This document shows positions 7,734 through 16,169 of a stretch of DNA of 64,000 nt, one piece after another; positions within the stretch are counted from its first letter, which is position 1; every line of letters begins with the position of its first letter. Source of the DNA: Nocardia terpenica (lineage in GTDB: Bacteria > Actinomycetota > Actinomycetes > Mycobacteriales > Mycobacteriaceae); assembly GCF_013186535.1 (NCBI RefSeq), contig NZ_JABMCZ010000001.1:2170001-2234000 (forward strand), given 5' to 3'. The notes below the pieces were generated by a model. That model did not search any database. It was given only the letters and a program-made list of their open reading frames with translations, and had not been told where the DNA came from. The position numbers were made by a program, and so were the translations under genes.

Positions 7734-9097
7734 CGCCAGTCGACCTCGGTGGTCAGCATGGCCGATAGGCCGAGGGAGCGCCACAGCGCGGCGTGACCGG
7801 CCAGCCGCTCGCGCAACCGCGGCCAGGGAGCCGGGGTTCCGGACCAGGCGGTGTCGGCGATAGTGGCCAGCCGGGGGAGCAGCATGGTGGTGAGATCGTC
7901 GAAATCGGTGAGGGTTTCGCTCCACAGCGCGGCCTCCACGCCGACAATGCGGTCCGGCGGCAGGTCGTGGCAGGAGGGATCCCAGGCGGCGATCTCGGCC
8001 ACCGTGCGCGGCGGGTAGACCGACAGCCCGGGCGGGCGGTGGTCGGGTGGGACGATCGCCGCGGGGTACGGGCGGTCCAGGTACAGATGCGACATGGGGG
8101 ACAGCAGGATTCGGCCGCCCCCGGCGATCGTGCGGGCGACATCGTGATCGGTCGGGGCGTACAGGTGCGCGAGCTGCCGGACGATCTCGAAGCTGAAGCC
8201 CGGCGGAGGATCGTCCCAGAGTCGTTCGAATTCCGCTGCGGTGTCGGGTATTTGGAGCATGGCGAGATCGACCCACCACTGCACGATGTCGTCGGCTTCG
8301 ATCCCCGCCCGCGAACTCTCCTGCCAGCCGATCGGTCGCTTCCCCGCGGCCCGCACCGTGCGCCGCGCCAACCGCACGGCCTCGGCGAATGCCGCCGCAT
8401 CCATGCCCAGCGCCTCGTCCGCGCCGATGTGCAGGTAGGGCCCCGTGGTGAGCTTCGCCAGCCCGCCGAAGACATCGGTGATGAACGACCGGGTGACCGG
8501 ATCGTGCGGATCCAGCGGCGCGGCGAACGGCACCGAGTCCGGCAGACCGGTCGGGGCGGCCAGCGTCCGCAATTCCGGACAGGCGCGCACCGCGGAGCCG
8601 CAGTGCCCGGGCAGATCGATCTCCGGGACCACCGTGACGAATCGCGTTGCGGCATAAGCCTGTAGGTCCAGGAACTCGGCGGCGGAATAGTGCTCCGCCC
8701 CCGCCTCGGTCAGCCGCGGCCATCCGGGAATCTCGATCCGCCACCCCTGATCATCGGTGAGATGCAGGTGCAGCACATTCAGCCGATACAACGCGCACAG
8801 GTCGACAATCCGCCGCAGCTCCTCGACACTCCAGAACCGCCGAGCACAGTCGACCATCAACCCCCGCCACGCATACCGCGGCCCGTCGTCGACAATCCCG
8901 TCCCGCAATTCCCCCTCGGCGGCGAGCAACCGAGCCGCGGCCTCCGCCCGCACCACTCCCGCATCCGTGCGAGCCCGGCAGGTGACGGTATCCCCGTCGA
9001 CGGTAATCCGATAGCACTCGTCGGCATCATCGCTCGGAGCAACCCCGATCGCATCCGGCCGCCGCGGCACCTCACCCAACTCCCGCACGATCTTCAT
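7730..9097 (-). CDS. Beta-N-acetylhexosaminidase, GH20
   Basis: 455 residues. The GH20 catalytic pair is in LHIGADEALG (Asp-Glu). Other family motifs: RGLMVDCARRFW, LHLHLTDDQGWRIEI and EIDLPGHCGSA. The smaller GH20b-like domain occupies the first 90 residues. No signal peptide, so it probably acts in the cytoplasm, for example on recycled amino-sugar fragments from cell wall or chitin. Monocistronic in appearance. Confidence 0.92.
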   Translation of the reverse strand: MKIVRELGEVPRRPDAIGVAPSDDADECYRITVDGDTVTCRARTDAGVVRAEAAARLLAAEGELRDGIVDDGPRYAWRGLMVDCARRFWSVEELRRIVDLCALYRLNVLHLHLTDDQGWRIEIPGWPRLTEAGAEHYSAAEFLDLQAYAATRFVTVVPEIDLPGHCGSAVRACPELRTLAAPTGLPDSVPFAAPLDPHDPVTRSFITDVFGGLAKLTTGPYLHIGADEALGMDAAAFAEAVRLARRTVRAAGKRPIGWQESSRAGIEADDIVQWWVDLAMLQIPDTAAEFERLWDDPPPGFSFEIVRQLAHLYAPTDHDVARTIAGGGRILLSPMSHLYLDRPYPAAIVPPDHRPPGLSVYPPRTVAEIAAWDPSCHDLPPDRIVGVEAALWSETLTDFDDLTTMLLPRLATIADTAWSGTPAPWPRLRERLAGHAALWRSLGLSAMLTTEVDWR

Positions 9098-9155
9098 GCG
9101 AAAAGTCTATTCCCGCCGACCCCGAATACCGGCCGCCCAGACTGGTTTCCCCGCC

Positions 9156-10841
9156 TCACGCGGCAAGCAGCGCCTTGGCATGCCGAACCTCCGGAATGCC
9201 GATGGCCTTCGCCGCGAAAAGGAACACCGCGCCACCGAGCACCACCCCCGCAGCGAGGGCGAACACGTGCGCCACCATCGGCGCGGTGACGAGGTGCTGA
9301 ACCAATGCCATGGCCGTCACGCATGCCAGACCAGCGGCAGCGGTCGCCCAGATCACCCGCGTGAAAGTGATGGCGACGGTGGAGAACCCGAGCAGCCCGT
9401 ACCGCCGCCGCAGCAGCACGTGCCCCGCGACCGCACCCACCGTGTAGGAGACCGACCCGGCCACACTGAGCATCACCACGACAAGGTGGTCGGGTAGCAC
9501 CGTGGCGGAGAGAACAAGAACGGCGACCTTCGTGGTCACCATGGCGATATTGATCAGTGTCGGGGTGCGAGTGTCATTGTGGGCGTAGAACACTCGTAAC
9601 TGCAACATGACCAGCGCGAACGGTGCCAGCCCGAATGCCGAGGACGCGACGGCGGCCCCGATCGAGCGGGCCGAGGCCGCATCGACCCGTCCGGTGAACA
9701 CCACCGTCGCCAATACCGGCCCCAGCAGCGCCAGCGCCATGGTCACCGGCACGAGCGCCACCGTGAGATACCGTGCGCCCCGGCCGAGATCGGCGATCAC
9801 GGCCGAATGATTCCCGGCAGCGGCCGCCTCCGAGATCCGCGGCATCAGCACCGTCAGCAACGATGCCGCCAGAATGCCGTACGGCACCTGAAACAGCAGA
9901 TCGGCATTGGTGTAGACGGACATCCCGTGGTGATCGAGCCCGACCCGCATCGTGACCGCCACGCCGACCTGGCTGATCGCGGCATAGCCGAGCAGCCAGC
10001 CCAGCAGCGGCATCCCCGCCCGCACCGGCCGCCACGTGTAGGGAATCGGCCGCACCCGCCAGCTCCATCGGAACCCGGTGCGCCGCAATGCGAGAACGAT
10101 CCACAGCGCCTGCCCGACAATCCCCGCGGTCGTTCCGAGCCCGAGGGTGAGAACCTGCGCCGTCGTCATCGAGGTGGGCGTCAACGTAATCGGGCCGGGA
10201 AGCAGCACGAAGACCCCGGCCGTCAGCAGCACGATCCCATTGTTGACCACCGGCGCCCACGAGGCCGCCGCGAAGCTGCCGCGCACATTCAGCACGGCGG
10301 TCACCAGCGTCGTGACCCCGTAGAAGAAGATCTCGGGCAGCAGCAGATACGCGAACAGCGTTGTGAGACGCCGCGTGTCGGGCTCGGCAACGAAAACCCG
10401 CGCGATCACCGGAGCACACAGCACCGTGACCACGGTGACGACACCCAGCGCAAGAACCGCCGCCACCAACACCCGCTGCGTGAACCGACGAGAATGACCG
10501 CGCCCACCTCGCCGCGCCCGCGCCAACACCGGCACGACAGCACTGGCGAATACACTCCCGAGCAACAGCTCGTAAGTCATATTCGGCAGATTATTGGCGA
10601 AGTTGTACGCATCCCCGACCGCCGCCGCCCCAACCACCGCGGCGACGACGATCGTCCTCACAAGCCCCGTCACCTTGCTCACCACCCCCGCCACCACCAC
10701 ATGCCCCCCGTCTCGAACCAGACCACCGCCCGACGGTCGGCGCTCCTGCACACCGATTCGGCCTGTTTCCCGTTCGCCCCCACGACGCGAACCCAACAGA
10801 ATCGGTAATGGCTGCGTCGGCAGATTGCCGTAGTCGTTCAA
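9156..10841 (-). CDS. MurJ/MviN-like lipid flippase
   Basis: 561 residues from a TTG with GGAAGGTGAG upstream. After a basic 45-residue N-terminus come about 14 membrane helices. Family motifs: SKVTGLVRTIVVAAVVG, AYNFANNLPNM, and VPVLAR after the second helix. MurJ proteins flip lipid II in peptidoglycan synthesis. This copy lies outside any cell-wall cluster and lacks the large C-terminal pseudokinase extension of the mycobacterial housekeeping MviN, so it may be a paralogue for a different lipid-linked substrate. Confidence 0.85.
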   Translation of the reverse strand: MNDYGNLPTQPLPILLGSRRGGERETGRIGVQERRPSGGGLVRDGGHVVVAGVVSKVTGLVRTIVVAAVVGAAAVGDAYNFANNLPNMTYELLLGSVFASAVVPVLARARRGGRGHSRRFTQRVLVAAVLALGVVTVVTVLCAPVIARVFVAEPDTRRLTTLFAYLLLPEIFFYGVTTLVTAVLNVRGSFAAASWAPVVNNGIVLLTAGVFVLLPGPITLTPTSMTTAQVLTLGLGTTAGIVGQALWIVLALRRTGFRWSWRVRPIPYTWRPVRAGMPLLGWLLGYAAISQVGVAVTMRVGLDHHGMSVYTNADLLFQVPYGILAASLLTVLMPRISEAAAAGNHSAVIADLGRGARYLTVALVPVTMALALLGPVLATVVFTGRVDAASARSIGAAVASSAFGLAPFALVMLQLRVFYAHNDTRTPTLINIAMVTTKVAVLVLSATVLPDHLVVVMLSVAGSVSYTVGAVAGHVLLRRRYGLLGFSTVAITFTRVIWATAAAGLACVTAMALVQHLVTAPMVAHVFALAAGVVLGGAVFLFAAKAIGIPEVRHAKALLAA

Positions 10842-10894
10842 GCCTTCTCACCTTCCCCGTAGCGAATCGGCGCGAATCTGCCCGCGCGGCAGGA

Positions 10895-11311
10895 TCAGCC
10901 GTTGAACAGCCTCGCCAGCGCCTCGCGGGCGGCGGCGTCGCGGGCCGCGAGGTTGTTCAGTTCCTCGGCCAGGACCGCGAGCCATTCGTCGACGCCGATT
11001 TGCTTGCGGCTGATGACCACACCGCGCACGACGCTGCGGACCTCGGCCTCGACGCCGCCGCGGCGGCCTTGGCGCAACTCCAGTTCCCGGTCGGGGGCGT
11101 AGATGCGGACGGCGGTGGCCTGGCCGGGTTTGCCGCCCATGCGGTCGGACAGGGTGCGGCGGTAGTCGACCTCGACCATGCCGTCGGGGAGGGCGTCGCC
11201 GAGGACATTGGTGAGGATGCGGCCGTAGGATTCGACGTCGCTGCGGTCGGCGCGCAGCGCGGCGACCATCATGTGCATATCCCAGAGGGGACTCGGTTCG
11301 CCGTCGGTCAC
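10895..11311 (-). CDS. Conserved hypothetical protein, last gene of YbjQ operon
   Basis: 138 residues. The GTG start overlaps the stop of the upstream YbjQ-domain gene (GTGA), so it is translationally coupled. Soluble, no signal or membrane segment. Contains MHMMVAALRADRSDVESYGR and VEVDYRRTLSDRM, with a C-terminal acidic helix (EELNNLAARDAAAREALARL). No family recognised. Position implies a role alongside the two double-YbjQ proteins. Confidence 0.75.
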   Translation of the reverse strand: MTDGEPSPLWDMHMMVAALRADRSDVESYGRILTNVLGDALPDGMVEVDYRRTLSDRMGGKPGQATAVRIYAPDRELELRQGRRGGVEAEVRSVVRGVVISRKQIGVDEWLAVLAEELNNLAARDAAAREALARLFNG

Positions 11312-12126
11312 GAGTCCACCAGCGGGAGAACCAGTTGCGGCTTGGCGATGTGATGGTCGGCGCGCAGCGGGCGGATGGCGGTGCCGATGGAGAAGAATTC
11401 GGTGGTGTGGCCGCCCCAGCGGTGCGGCAGCGACAGCAGCTGCACGCCGACGATGCCCTCCGCGTGCAGGCTCTCCGCCTCCGCCTGCATGCGGGACATG
11501 GCCAGCTCGCGCGCGTCGTACAGCGCCTCGGTGAACTGCGGAATCTCCACGTTCTGGCCGATATTGCCCATCGCCTGCCAGAACCGTTGATGCGCAACGT
11601 GATACACGCACGAGCCCATCACCATGCCCAGCGGCGCGTACCCGGACTGGATCAGCGTCCAGAAGTCCTGGCCGGACAGGTCGGAGGTGAACGGCTTGTC
11701 CCGATTGTTCCGCCAGGCGCCCGGCTCGTCGGCCTTCACCGCGGTGCCGATGGCGATGAATTCGGCGAGGTCGCTGCCGAACTCCTTGAATTCGATGTCG
11801 AGCCGCACGCCGACGATCCCGTCCGCGCCCAGCACGTCGGCCTCGGCCTCCATCCGGGTCATCGCCAGGTCCCGCGCGTGGTACATCGCGTTGGACAGCG
11901 TCTCGAGCTCCTGGTTCTTGCTCCACCGGCCGAGCTGGAAGCCGACGTGGTAGATGCTCGAGCCCAGCACCATCCCCAGCGGGCGGAAACCCGCCTCGCG
12001 GACCAGCAGGAACTCGTTGACGCTGAGGTCCGAGGTGAACAACGCGGTGCTCTGACCGGGCCGCATCTCGGTCAGGCGGCGCATGGCATCGTCGGGGATG
12101 GCCTGCGGCCCTTCGGCACTGGTCAT
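11308..12126 (-). CDS. Tandem YbjQ/UPF0145-type (heavy-metal-binding-like) domain protein
   Basis: 272 residues, ATG after GGAGGTGAGA. Two homologous halves. Half one: TSDLSVNEFLLVREAGFRPL to GIVGVRLDIEF to IAIGTAV. Half two: TSDLSGQDFWTLIQSGYAPL to GIVGVQLLSL to FSIGTAI. Each ends with the A(x)A-GADG/AEGIVGVRL segment typical of YbjQ domains, which form beta-rich pentamers in structures. Start lies two bases after the stop of the preceding paralogue. Function of the family is unsettled. Confidence 0.8.
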   Translation of the reverse strand: MTSAEGPQAIPDDAMRRLTEMRPGQSTALFTSDLSVNEFLLVREAGFRPLGMVLGSSIYHVGFQLGRWSKNQELETLSNAMYHARDLAMTRMEAEADVLGADGIVGVRLDIEFKEFGSDLAEFIAIGTAVKADEPGAWRNNRDKPFTSDLSGQDFWTLIQSGYAPLGMVMGSCVYHVAHQRFWQAMGNIGQNVEIPQFTEALYDARELAMSRMQAEAESLHAEGIVGVQLLSLPHRWGGHTTEFFSIGTAIRPLRADHHIAKPQLVLPLVDS

Positions 12127-12128
12127 TC

Positions 12129-12986
12129 TCACCTCCGGCTTTCTCGTGAGGCGCGGCGCCCGGTCGGCGGCCGCAGGGGCATGATGGTCAGGGCGCTGCT
12201 GGGCGCGCGCCGACCGGTGTGGAACCGGGATATGGCGGTGCCGAAGACCATCGACTCCGCACCCAGCAGGATGGCATTGTTGTTCTCCTGCTCCCAGGTT
12301 CGCAGCCCGATATCCGACACGATGGCCCCGTCGGCCTGGCCGTCGCGGGCGTGGCGGCCGAAGGTGTCGCGCGCCAGGTGCCGCACCCGGGTGATGAGCG
12401 CGGTCGGTCCGTCGACCTCGGTATTGCCGGACATGATGCTCATCTGCATGCGGCTGCGCTGGTCCAGGTATTGCGCCTCCACCGCGATGCCGAGCGCGAT
12501 CCGGGCGGGCACCCACCCGGCGTGCATCAGCTTGGCCACGTCCTGGCCGGGCAGCATCGCCGTGAACGGCTGCCGCGGCCGGTGTTCGGACGCGGCGCGC
12601 ACCGCGGTGCCCAGGGCGACGAATTCCTGATTGCTCTGGCCCAGATGGGTGCGGGTCAGCCGCACTCCGATGACGCCGTCCGCGCCCATCGCGGCCGCCT
12701 CGGTGACCATCCGCGCCAGCGCGGTGTTGTACCCGTGATACAGCGCCTCGACGTAGGGCCGCAGATTCAGCGCGTTTCCGTACGACGCGATCGTCCCGAA
12801 CGTGGTCATCCGGGTCCAGCCGATCCGCTGCACGATGCAGCCCATGACCTCCCCGACGGGAGTCAGCCCCACCGATTCGACCCCGACCGCGCCCGCCACC
12901 GGCAGCAGCGAGGTGCGCACGCCGGAGGCCGAGAACCGGGCCAGCCGGGTGCGCGCCGCCTCGGGCAGCCACGCCGCGTCCGTCAC
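12129..12986 (-). CDS. Tandem YbjQ-like domain protein (paralogue)
   Basis: 285 residues. The GTG at 12986 is chosen because GGAAGGAG sits seven bases upstream; an in-frame GTG at 13031 lacks such a site. Two YbjQ-like halves are again visible: ALYHGYNTALARMVTEAAAMGADGVIGVRL...VALGTAV, and VRHLARDTFGRHARDGQADGAIVSDI...MVFGTAI. The second half is more diverged. First gene of a three-gene coupled operon that duplicates the same domain four times. Confidence 0.8.
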   Translation of the reverse strand: MTDAAWLPEAARTRLARFSASGVRTSLLPVAGAVGVESVGLTPVGEVMGCIVQRIGWTRMTTFGTIASYGNALNLRPYVEALYHGYNTALARMVTEAAAMGADGVIGVRLTRTHLGQSNQEFVALGTAVRAASEHRPRQPFTAMLPGQDVAKLMHAGWVPARIALGIAVEAQYLDQRSRMQMSIMSGNTEVDGPTALITRVRHLARDTFGRHARDGQADGAIVSDIGLRTWEQENNNAILLGAESMVFGTAISRFHTGRRAPSSALTIMPLRPPTGRRASRESRR

Positions 12987-13033
12987 CGCCAACTCCTTCC
13001 CGCACAGGCCGATCCCGATCCATACTTCCACGC

Positions 13034-14284
13034 CTACGACCGAGGCGTCGAAACCCGGTCCTGGTGGCGGGCGGTCGCGACGGCGGCGACGGTGGCCAGG
13101 GCCAGGGTGATGACCAGGATGGCCGCCATGGGTGCGGGGCTGTGGGTGCCGAACAGCCCGACCGTGGGGGAGGCCACCGCGCCGAAGAGGAATTGCCCGC
13201 CGCCCAGCAGCGCGGACGTTGCGCCCGGCGCCGCTCGGCCGCGTTGCTGGCCGATGGTGACCACGGCGGGGAAGAAGGCGCCGAATGCGGTGATCGACAA
13301 CAGAAGACAGCACCAGGTGACCCCCATGGGGCTACCGATCGTCACAGTGGTGAGCAGCAGCAAGGTCGGCCCGGTCAGCGCGAGCGCGGCGCTGGCGACG
13401 AGAAGTGTTTCCGGGGACCGATGTTTCACCAGTCGCCCGTATGCGAGGCTGCCCATCATATTGCCGACGGCGTTGACACCGTAGACCATGCTCGAGGCGG
13501 TGGGGCCGAGATGGTAGATGTCCTGGAATACGAAGGTGGTACCCGCGACATAGGTGAAAACCGCTGCGCCGCCGAAAGATATCGCGAGCGCGGGCCCCAG
13601 CACCCGTCCCCGGGCGACAAGTCCGCCGATGCCGCGTAACCCCGCGGTCATGCCACCGGACAGGCGCGCGTGCGGGGGATGTGATTCCGGGACCCACCGC
13701 CACACCCCCACGCCGAGCAGCACCCCGACGATCGCGAGCGCGATGAACAGTCCACGCCACGGAATGATCAGCAACAGCACCCCACCGGCCAGCGGCGCGA
13801 GAACCGGTGCGGCAGCACCGATTGCGCTCAGTCGCGAATATGTGATCGCGAGGTCGCGACCGGCGAACAGATCGGCGATCACGGCCCGGGCGACGACGAT
13901 CCCCGCCCCGCCGCTGATGCCCTGCCCGCACCGGGCGATGTCGAGGACCGCCATCGTGGGAGCGAGGGCGCAGACGACGGAGAGCGTGGCGAACCCCAGG
14001 GTGCCCCACAGCAGCACCGGGCGTCGGCCGACCGTGTCGCTGAGCGGGCCCAGAACCAGTTGGCCGACAATGATTCCCGCCAGAAAGCCGGTCAGCGACA
14101 GCTGAGCGCCGGAGGCGTCGGTGCCCAGGGACGCGGCCATATCCGGTAGGGCGGGTATGTACATGTCCGTGGCCAGCGGCGAAACGCCACTGAGCCCGGC
14201 GAGGACTACCAGCAGGCGTATCCGGCCCCCGGATGATGACGATATCGCAAGTGCGGCAGTCGTTTCCGATCGCTGTGCGGTCAT
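13034..14284 (-). CDS. Bcr/CflA-type multidrug efflux transporter (MFS)
   Basis: 416 residues, 12 predicted helices. Signature SPLATDMYIPALPDMAASLG in helix 1 and the loop motif GPLSDTVGRRPVLLWG are diagnostic of Bcr/CflA exporters. ATG overlaps the stop of the MarR gene by four bases (ATGA), so the two are co-expressed. Likely proton-driven export of a toxic compound sensed by the MarR protein. Confidence 0.9.
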   Translation of the reverse strand: MTAQRSETTAALAISSSSGGRIRLLVVLAGLSGVSPLATDMYIPALPDMAASLGTDASGAQLSLTGFLAGIIVGQLVLGPLSDTVGRRPVLLWGTLGFATLSVVCALAPTMAVLDIARCGQGISGGAGIVVARAVIADLFAGRDLAITYSRLSAIGAAAPVLAPLAGGVLLLIIPWRGLFIALAIVGVLLGVGVWRWVPESHPPHARLSGGMTAGLRGIGGLVARGRVLGPALAISFGGAAVFTYVAGTTFVFQDIYHLGPTASSMVYGVNAVGNMMGSLAYGRLVKHRSPETLLVASAALALTGPTLLLLTTVTIGSPMGVTWCCLLLSITAFGAFFPAVVTIGQQRGRAAPGATSALLGGGQFLFGAVASPTVGLFGTHSPAPMAAILVITLALATVAAVATARHQDRVSTPRS

Positions 14285-14802
14285 AGCGCGGGAGCCGCAC
14301 CGTCGGGCCGGGACTGCGTCGCTGTGCCCTCGCCGGTGAGAGTGACCTCCGCCTCGGCCATTTCGCGCAGCAGGGTGGCGGCGATGCCGAGCACGCCGCG
14401 CTCGGCATCGGTGAGGGTGTGCCGCAGCGTGGCGGCCAGCCAGGCATTGCCGTCACGGACGTGCTCGCGCAACGCTTCTCGCCCGGCCTCGGTAATGGCG
14501 ATGTCCTGTCGCCGGGCATCGGTGTCGCTGCGCGAGCGGCTGATCCGGCCGAGTTCGTGGAGTTCGTTGAGCACCCGGGTCAGCGACTGCGCCTGCAGGC
14601 CCTCGATGGCCGCCAGCCTCGACGCGGTCAGCGGACCGCTGTGTGCGAGATTCGCCAGCACCGACGCCGCCAGCCGGGTGAGCGGCCGGGCGCTGCCGGG
14701 TTGTTCGGCGCGCAGCCGCGAAGACAGCCGCGATACTCCCCATCGCAATGATTCGGCCAGCAGTAGATCGTCTGTGGTGTACCCGCCCCGGTTCTCCATC
14801 AT
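14281..14802 (-). CDS. MarR-family transcriptional regulator
   Basis: 173 residues. Winged-helix region: LTASRLAAIEGLQAQSLTRVLNELHELGRISRSRSDTDARRQD, including the DxRxxx wing of MarR proteins. Two tandem ATGs (14802, 14799) with no ribosome site before them suggest a leaderless transcript. A palindrome starts three bases upstream, consistent with autorepression. First gene of the marR-efflux operon. Confidence 0.9.
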   Translation of the reverse strand: MMENRGGYTTDDLLLAESLRWGVSRLSSRLRAEQPGSARPLTRLAASVLANLAHSGPLTASRLAAIEGLQAQSLTRVLNELHELGRISRSRSDTDARRQDIAITEAGREALREHVRDGNAWLAATLRHTLTDAERGVLGIAATLLREMAEAEVTLTGEGTATQSRPDGAAPAL

Positions 14803-14804
14803 TA

Positions 14805-14818
14805 CAAGCTAAAGCTTG
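14805..14818. promoter_or_regulatory. MarR-type operator palindrome
   Basis: CAAGCT-AA-AGCTTG is a perfect 6+6 palindrome (14805-14818) lying immediately before the marR start codon, where it would overlap the -10 region of a leaderless promoter. Likely site for the adjacent MarR repressor. Confidence 0.65.
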
Positions 14819-14957
14819 GAGTATTGCCCGTCAATCCCGAGTAACCGGGCAAGTATTGCCAAGATCTAGCTGATTATTCGGCTTCTCCAAGACGGAGAGG
14901 CCGGGGCCGCGGTCCGGGAGGGCGCTGCGAAAGAGAGACGTGGGTCACAATTATTGA

Positions 14958-14978
14958 TAATGAAATCCGTTTTCATTA
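14958..14978 (+). promoter_or_regulatory. Fur/Zur-like box upstream of lipid-mce cluster
   Basis: TAATGAAA (14958-14965) and TTTCATTA (14971-14978) are exact reverse complements around TCCGT, giving a 21-bp AT-rich palindrome unusual in this GC-rich DNA. The shape and sequence (TGAAAnCnnTTTCA core) resemble boxes of the Fur superfamily, closest in my judgement to actinobacterial Zur sites. It lies 111 bases before the first gene of the 15.1-33.4 kb cluster, which would make the cluster metal-responsive (inference). Confidence 0.55.
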
Positions 14979-15089
14979 CTCTGCTGCACAGCCGTAGCGC
15001 CGGTCGAGCGCATCCGGTCGAAACGTCAGCGCCCGTGGCTGTTTCGGGCGTGTCGAGGTCGCTGTTCACATCTGTGCCGAGGAGGAGTC

Positions 15090-16169
15090 ATGTCAGCCGT
15101 TGTCGACGATCCGATCGTGCGCGAGGAGGGGGCCACGCGGCCGGGATGGTTCGTGAGCCCGCGCGTGGATATCGTGCTGGTGCTCGGGCTGGGTGCGCTG
15201 CTGTCGGTGATCCTGTCGCTGACGACCGTGCACAAGGGCGCGTTCCTGGTGGCGGCGGTCGCCTTCTCGGTGCTGTCGGATTATCCGCACGTGCTGGCGA
15301 CGTCCGCCCGGATCTGGCTCGATCCCCGTGAGCGGCAACGGTATTGGCGGCACTACCTGGTGAGCTGGGTGGCGGTCGCGACGGTGCTGAGCGCGTTGAT
15401 GTTCGGCGGCGCGACGGTGGTCGTGGTGGCGGTGTGGGCATACTGGCAGGTATTCCATGTGCTCAAACAGCATTTCGGGATCATCAATATCTATGCCGCC
15501 AAGAACGGCTACCGGGGGCCGCGGAATCTGTTGAAGTACAGCCTGTTCGCGGCGTGCCTGGCCCCGTTCGTCTACCGGGCGAGCCAGGGCCTGCACTTCT
15601 CCGACTATGTGGTGCTGGGGCACCGGCTGCCGTTCTCGGGGTTGACGATTCCGGCCCCGCCGCTCCCGATGCCGGTGGTTATCGCGTGCTTCGGTGTGGC
15701 GGCGGTGCTGGTGGCGCTGTTCGCGGCCGAGCAGGTGCGGCTGCGCCGCGCCGGGCAGCGCGGGCTGCCCGCCATGTCGTGGGCGACATTCGCGCTGGCC
15801 GTGGTCTCCTACAACCTGTCCTATCTGCTGGTGTCGGATCTGTTCGCGCTGATCCTGATCGCGACGACCACCCACAGCCTGCAATATCACCTCATCAACT
15901 GGACCCGTAACAACACCCGCTTCCGGCTGTCGGCCGACCCGGCCGAGCGCCGACTGCTGCTGGCCCGGTTGTCCAGCCGCCGCGCACTGCCGCTGTACGT
16001 GCTGGGCTTCGCGATCGTCGGTGTGGTCGCGGGGCAGCTGGATACGGTGCTACTGGGCGTGATTCCGCTGAGCTTCGTGTTCCACCACTTCTACATGGAC
16101 GGCGCGCTGTGGAAGAGCAAGGGCAATCCCGAACTGGCCTACGATCTCGGTATCGCGGCGGCGAAATGA
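15090..16169 (+). CDS. Polytopic membrane protein with histidine motifs, first gene of lipid cluster
   Basis: 359 residues, ATG after GAGGAGGAGTC. About eight hydrophobic helices. Conserved-looking His clusters: SDYPHVLAT, WQVFHVLKQHFGI, THSLQYHLINW and FVFHHFYMDG, the last resembling HxxHH-type metal ligands of membrane oxygenases. It loosely recalls Brp/Blh-type or other integral-membrane non-haem iron proteins, but I cannot assign a family. Next gene overlaps by four bases (ATGA). As head of the cluster it may modify the lipid chain. Confidence 0.75.
   Translation: MSAVVDDPIVREEGATRPGWFVSPRVDIVLVLGLGALLSVILSLTTVHKGAFLVAAVAFSVLSDYPHVLATSARIWLDPRERQRYWRHYLVSWVAVATVLSALMFGGATVVVVAVWAYWQVFHVLKQHFGIINIYAAKNGYRGPRNLLKYSLFAACLAPFVYRASQGLHFSDYVVLGHRLPFSGLTIPAPPLPMPVVIACFGVAAVLVALFAAEQVRLRRAGQRGLPAMSWATFALAVVSYNLSYLLVSDLFALILIATTTHSLQYHLINWTRNNTRFRLSADPAERRLLLARLSSRRALPLYVLGFAIVGVVAGQLDTVLLGVIPLSFVFHHFYMDGALWKSKGNPELAYDLGIAAAK

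Noticed and set aside
11308..13023. 571-codon minus frame spanning two YbjQ genes
   Set aside because: The N-terminal half is Arg-rich shadow sequence of the upstream paralogue; a strong ribosome site and ATG at 12126 define the real gene.
15090..16169. Assignment as a Brp/Blh beta-carotene cleavage enzyme
   Set aside because: Only a loose resemblance in His-containing helices; no carotenoid genes nearby.
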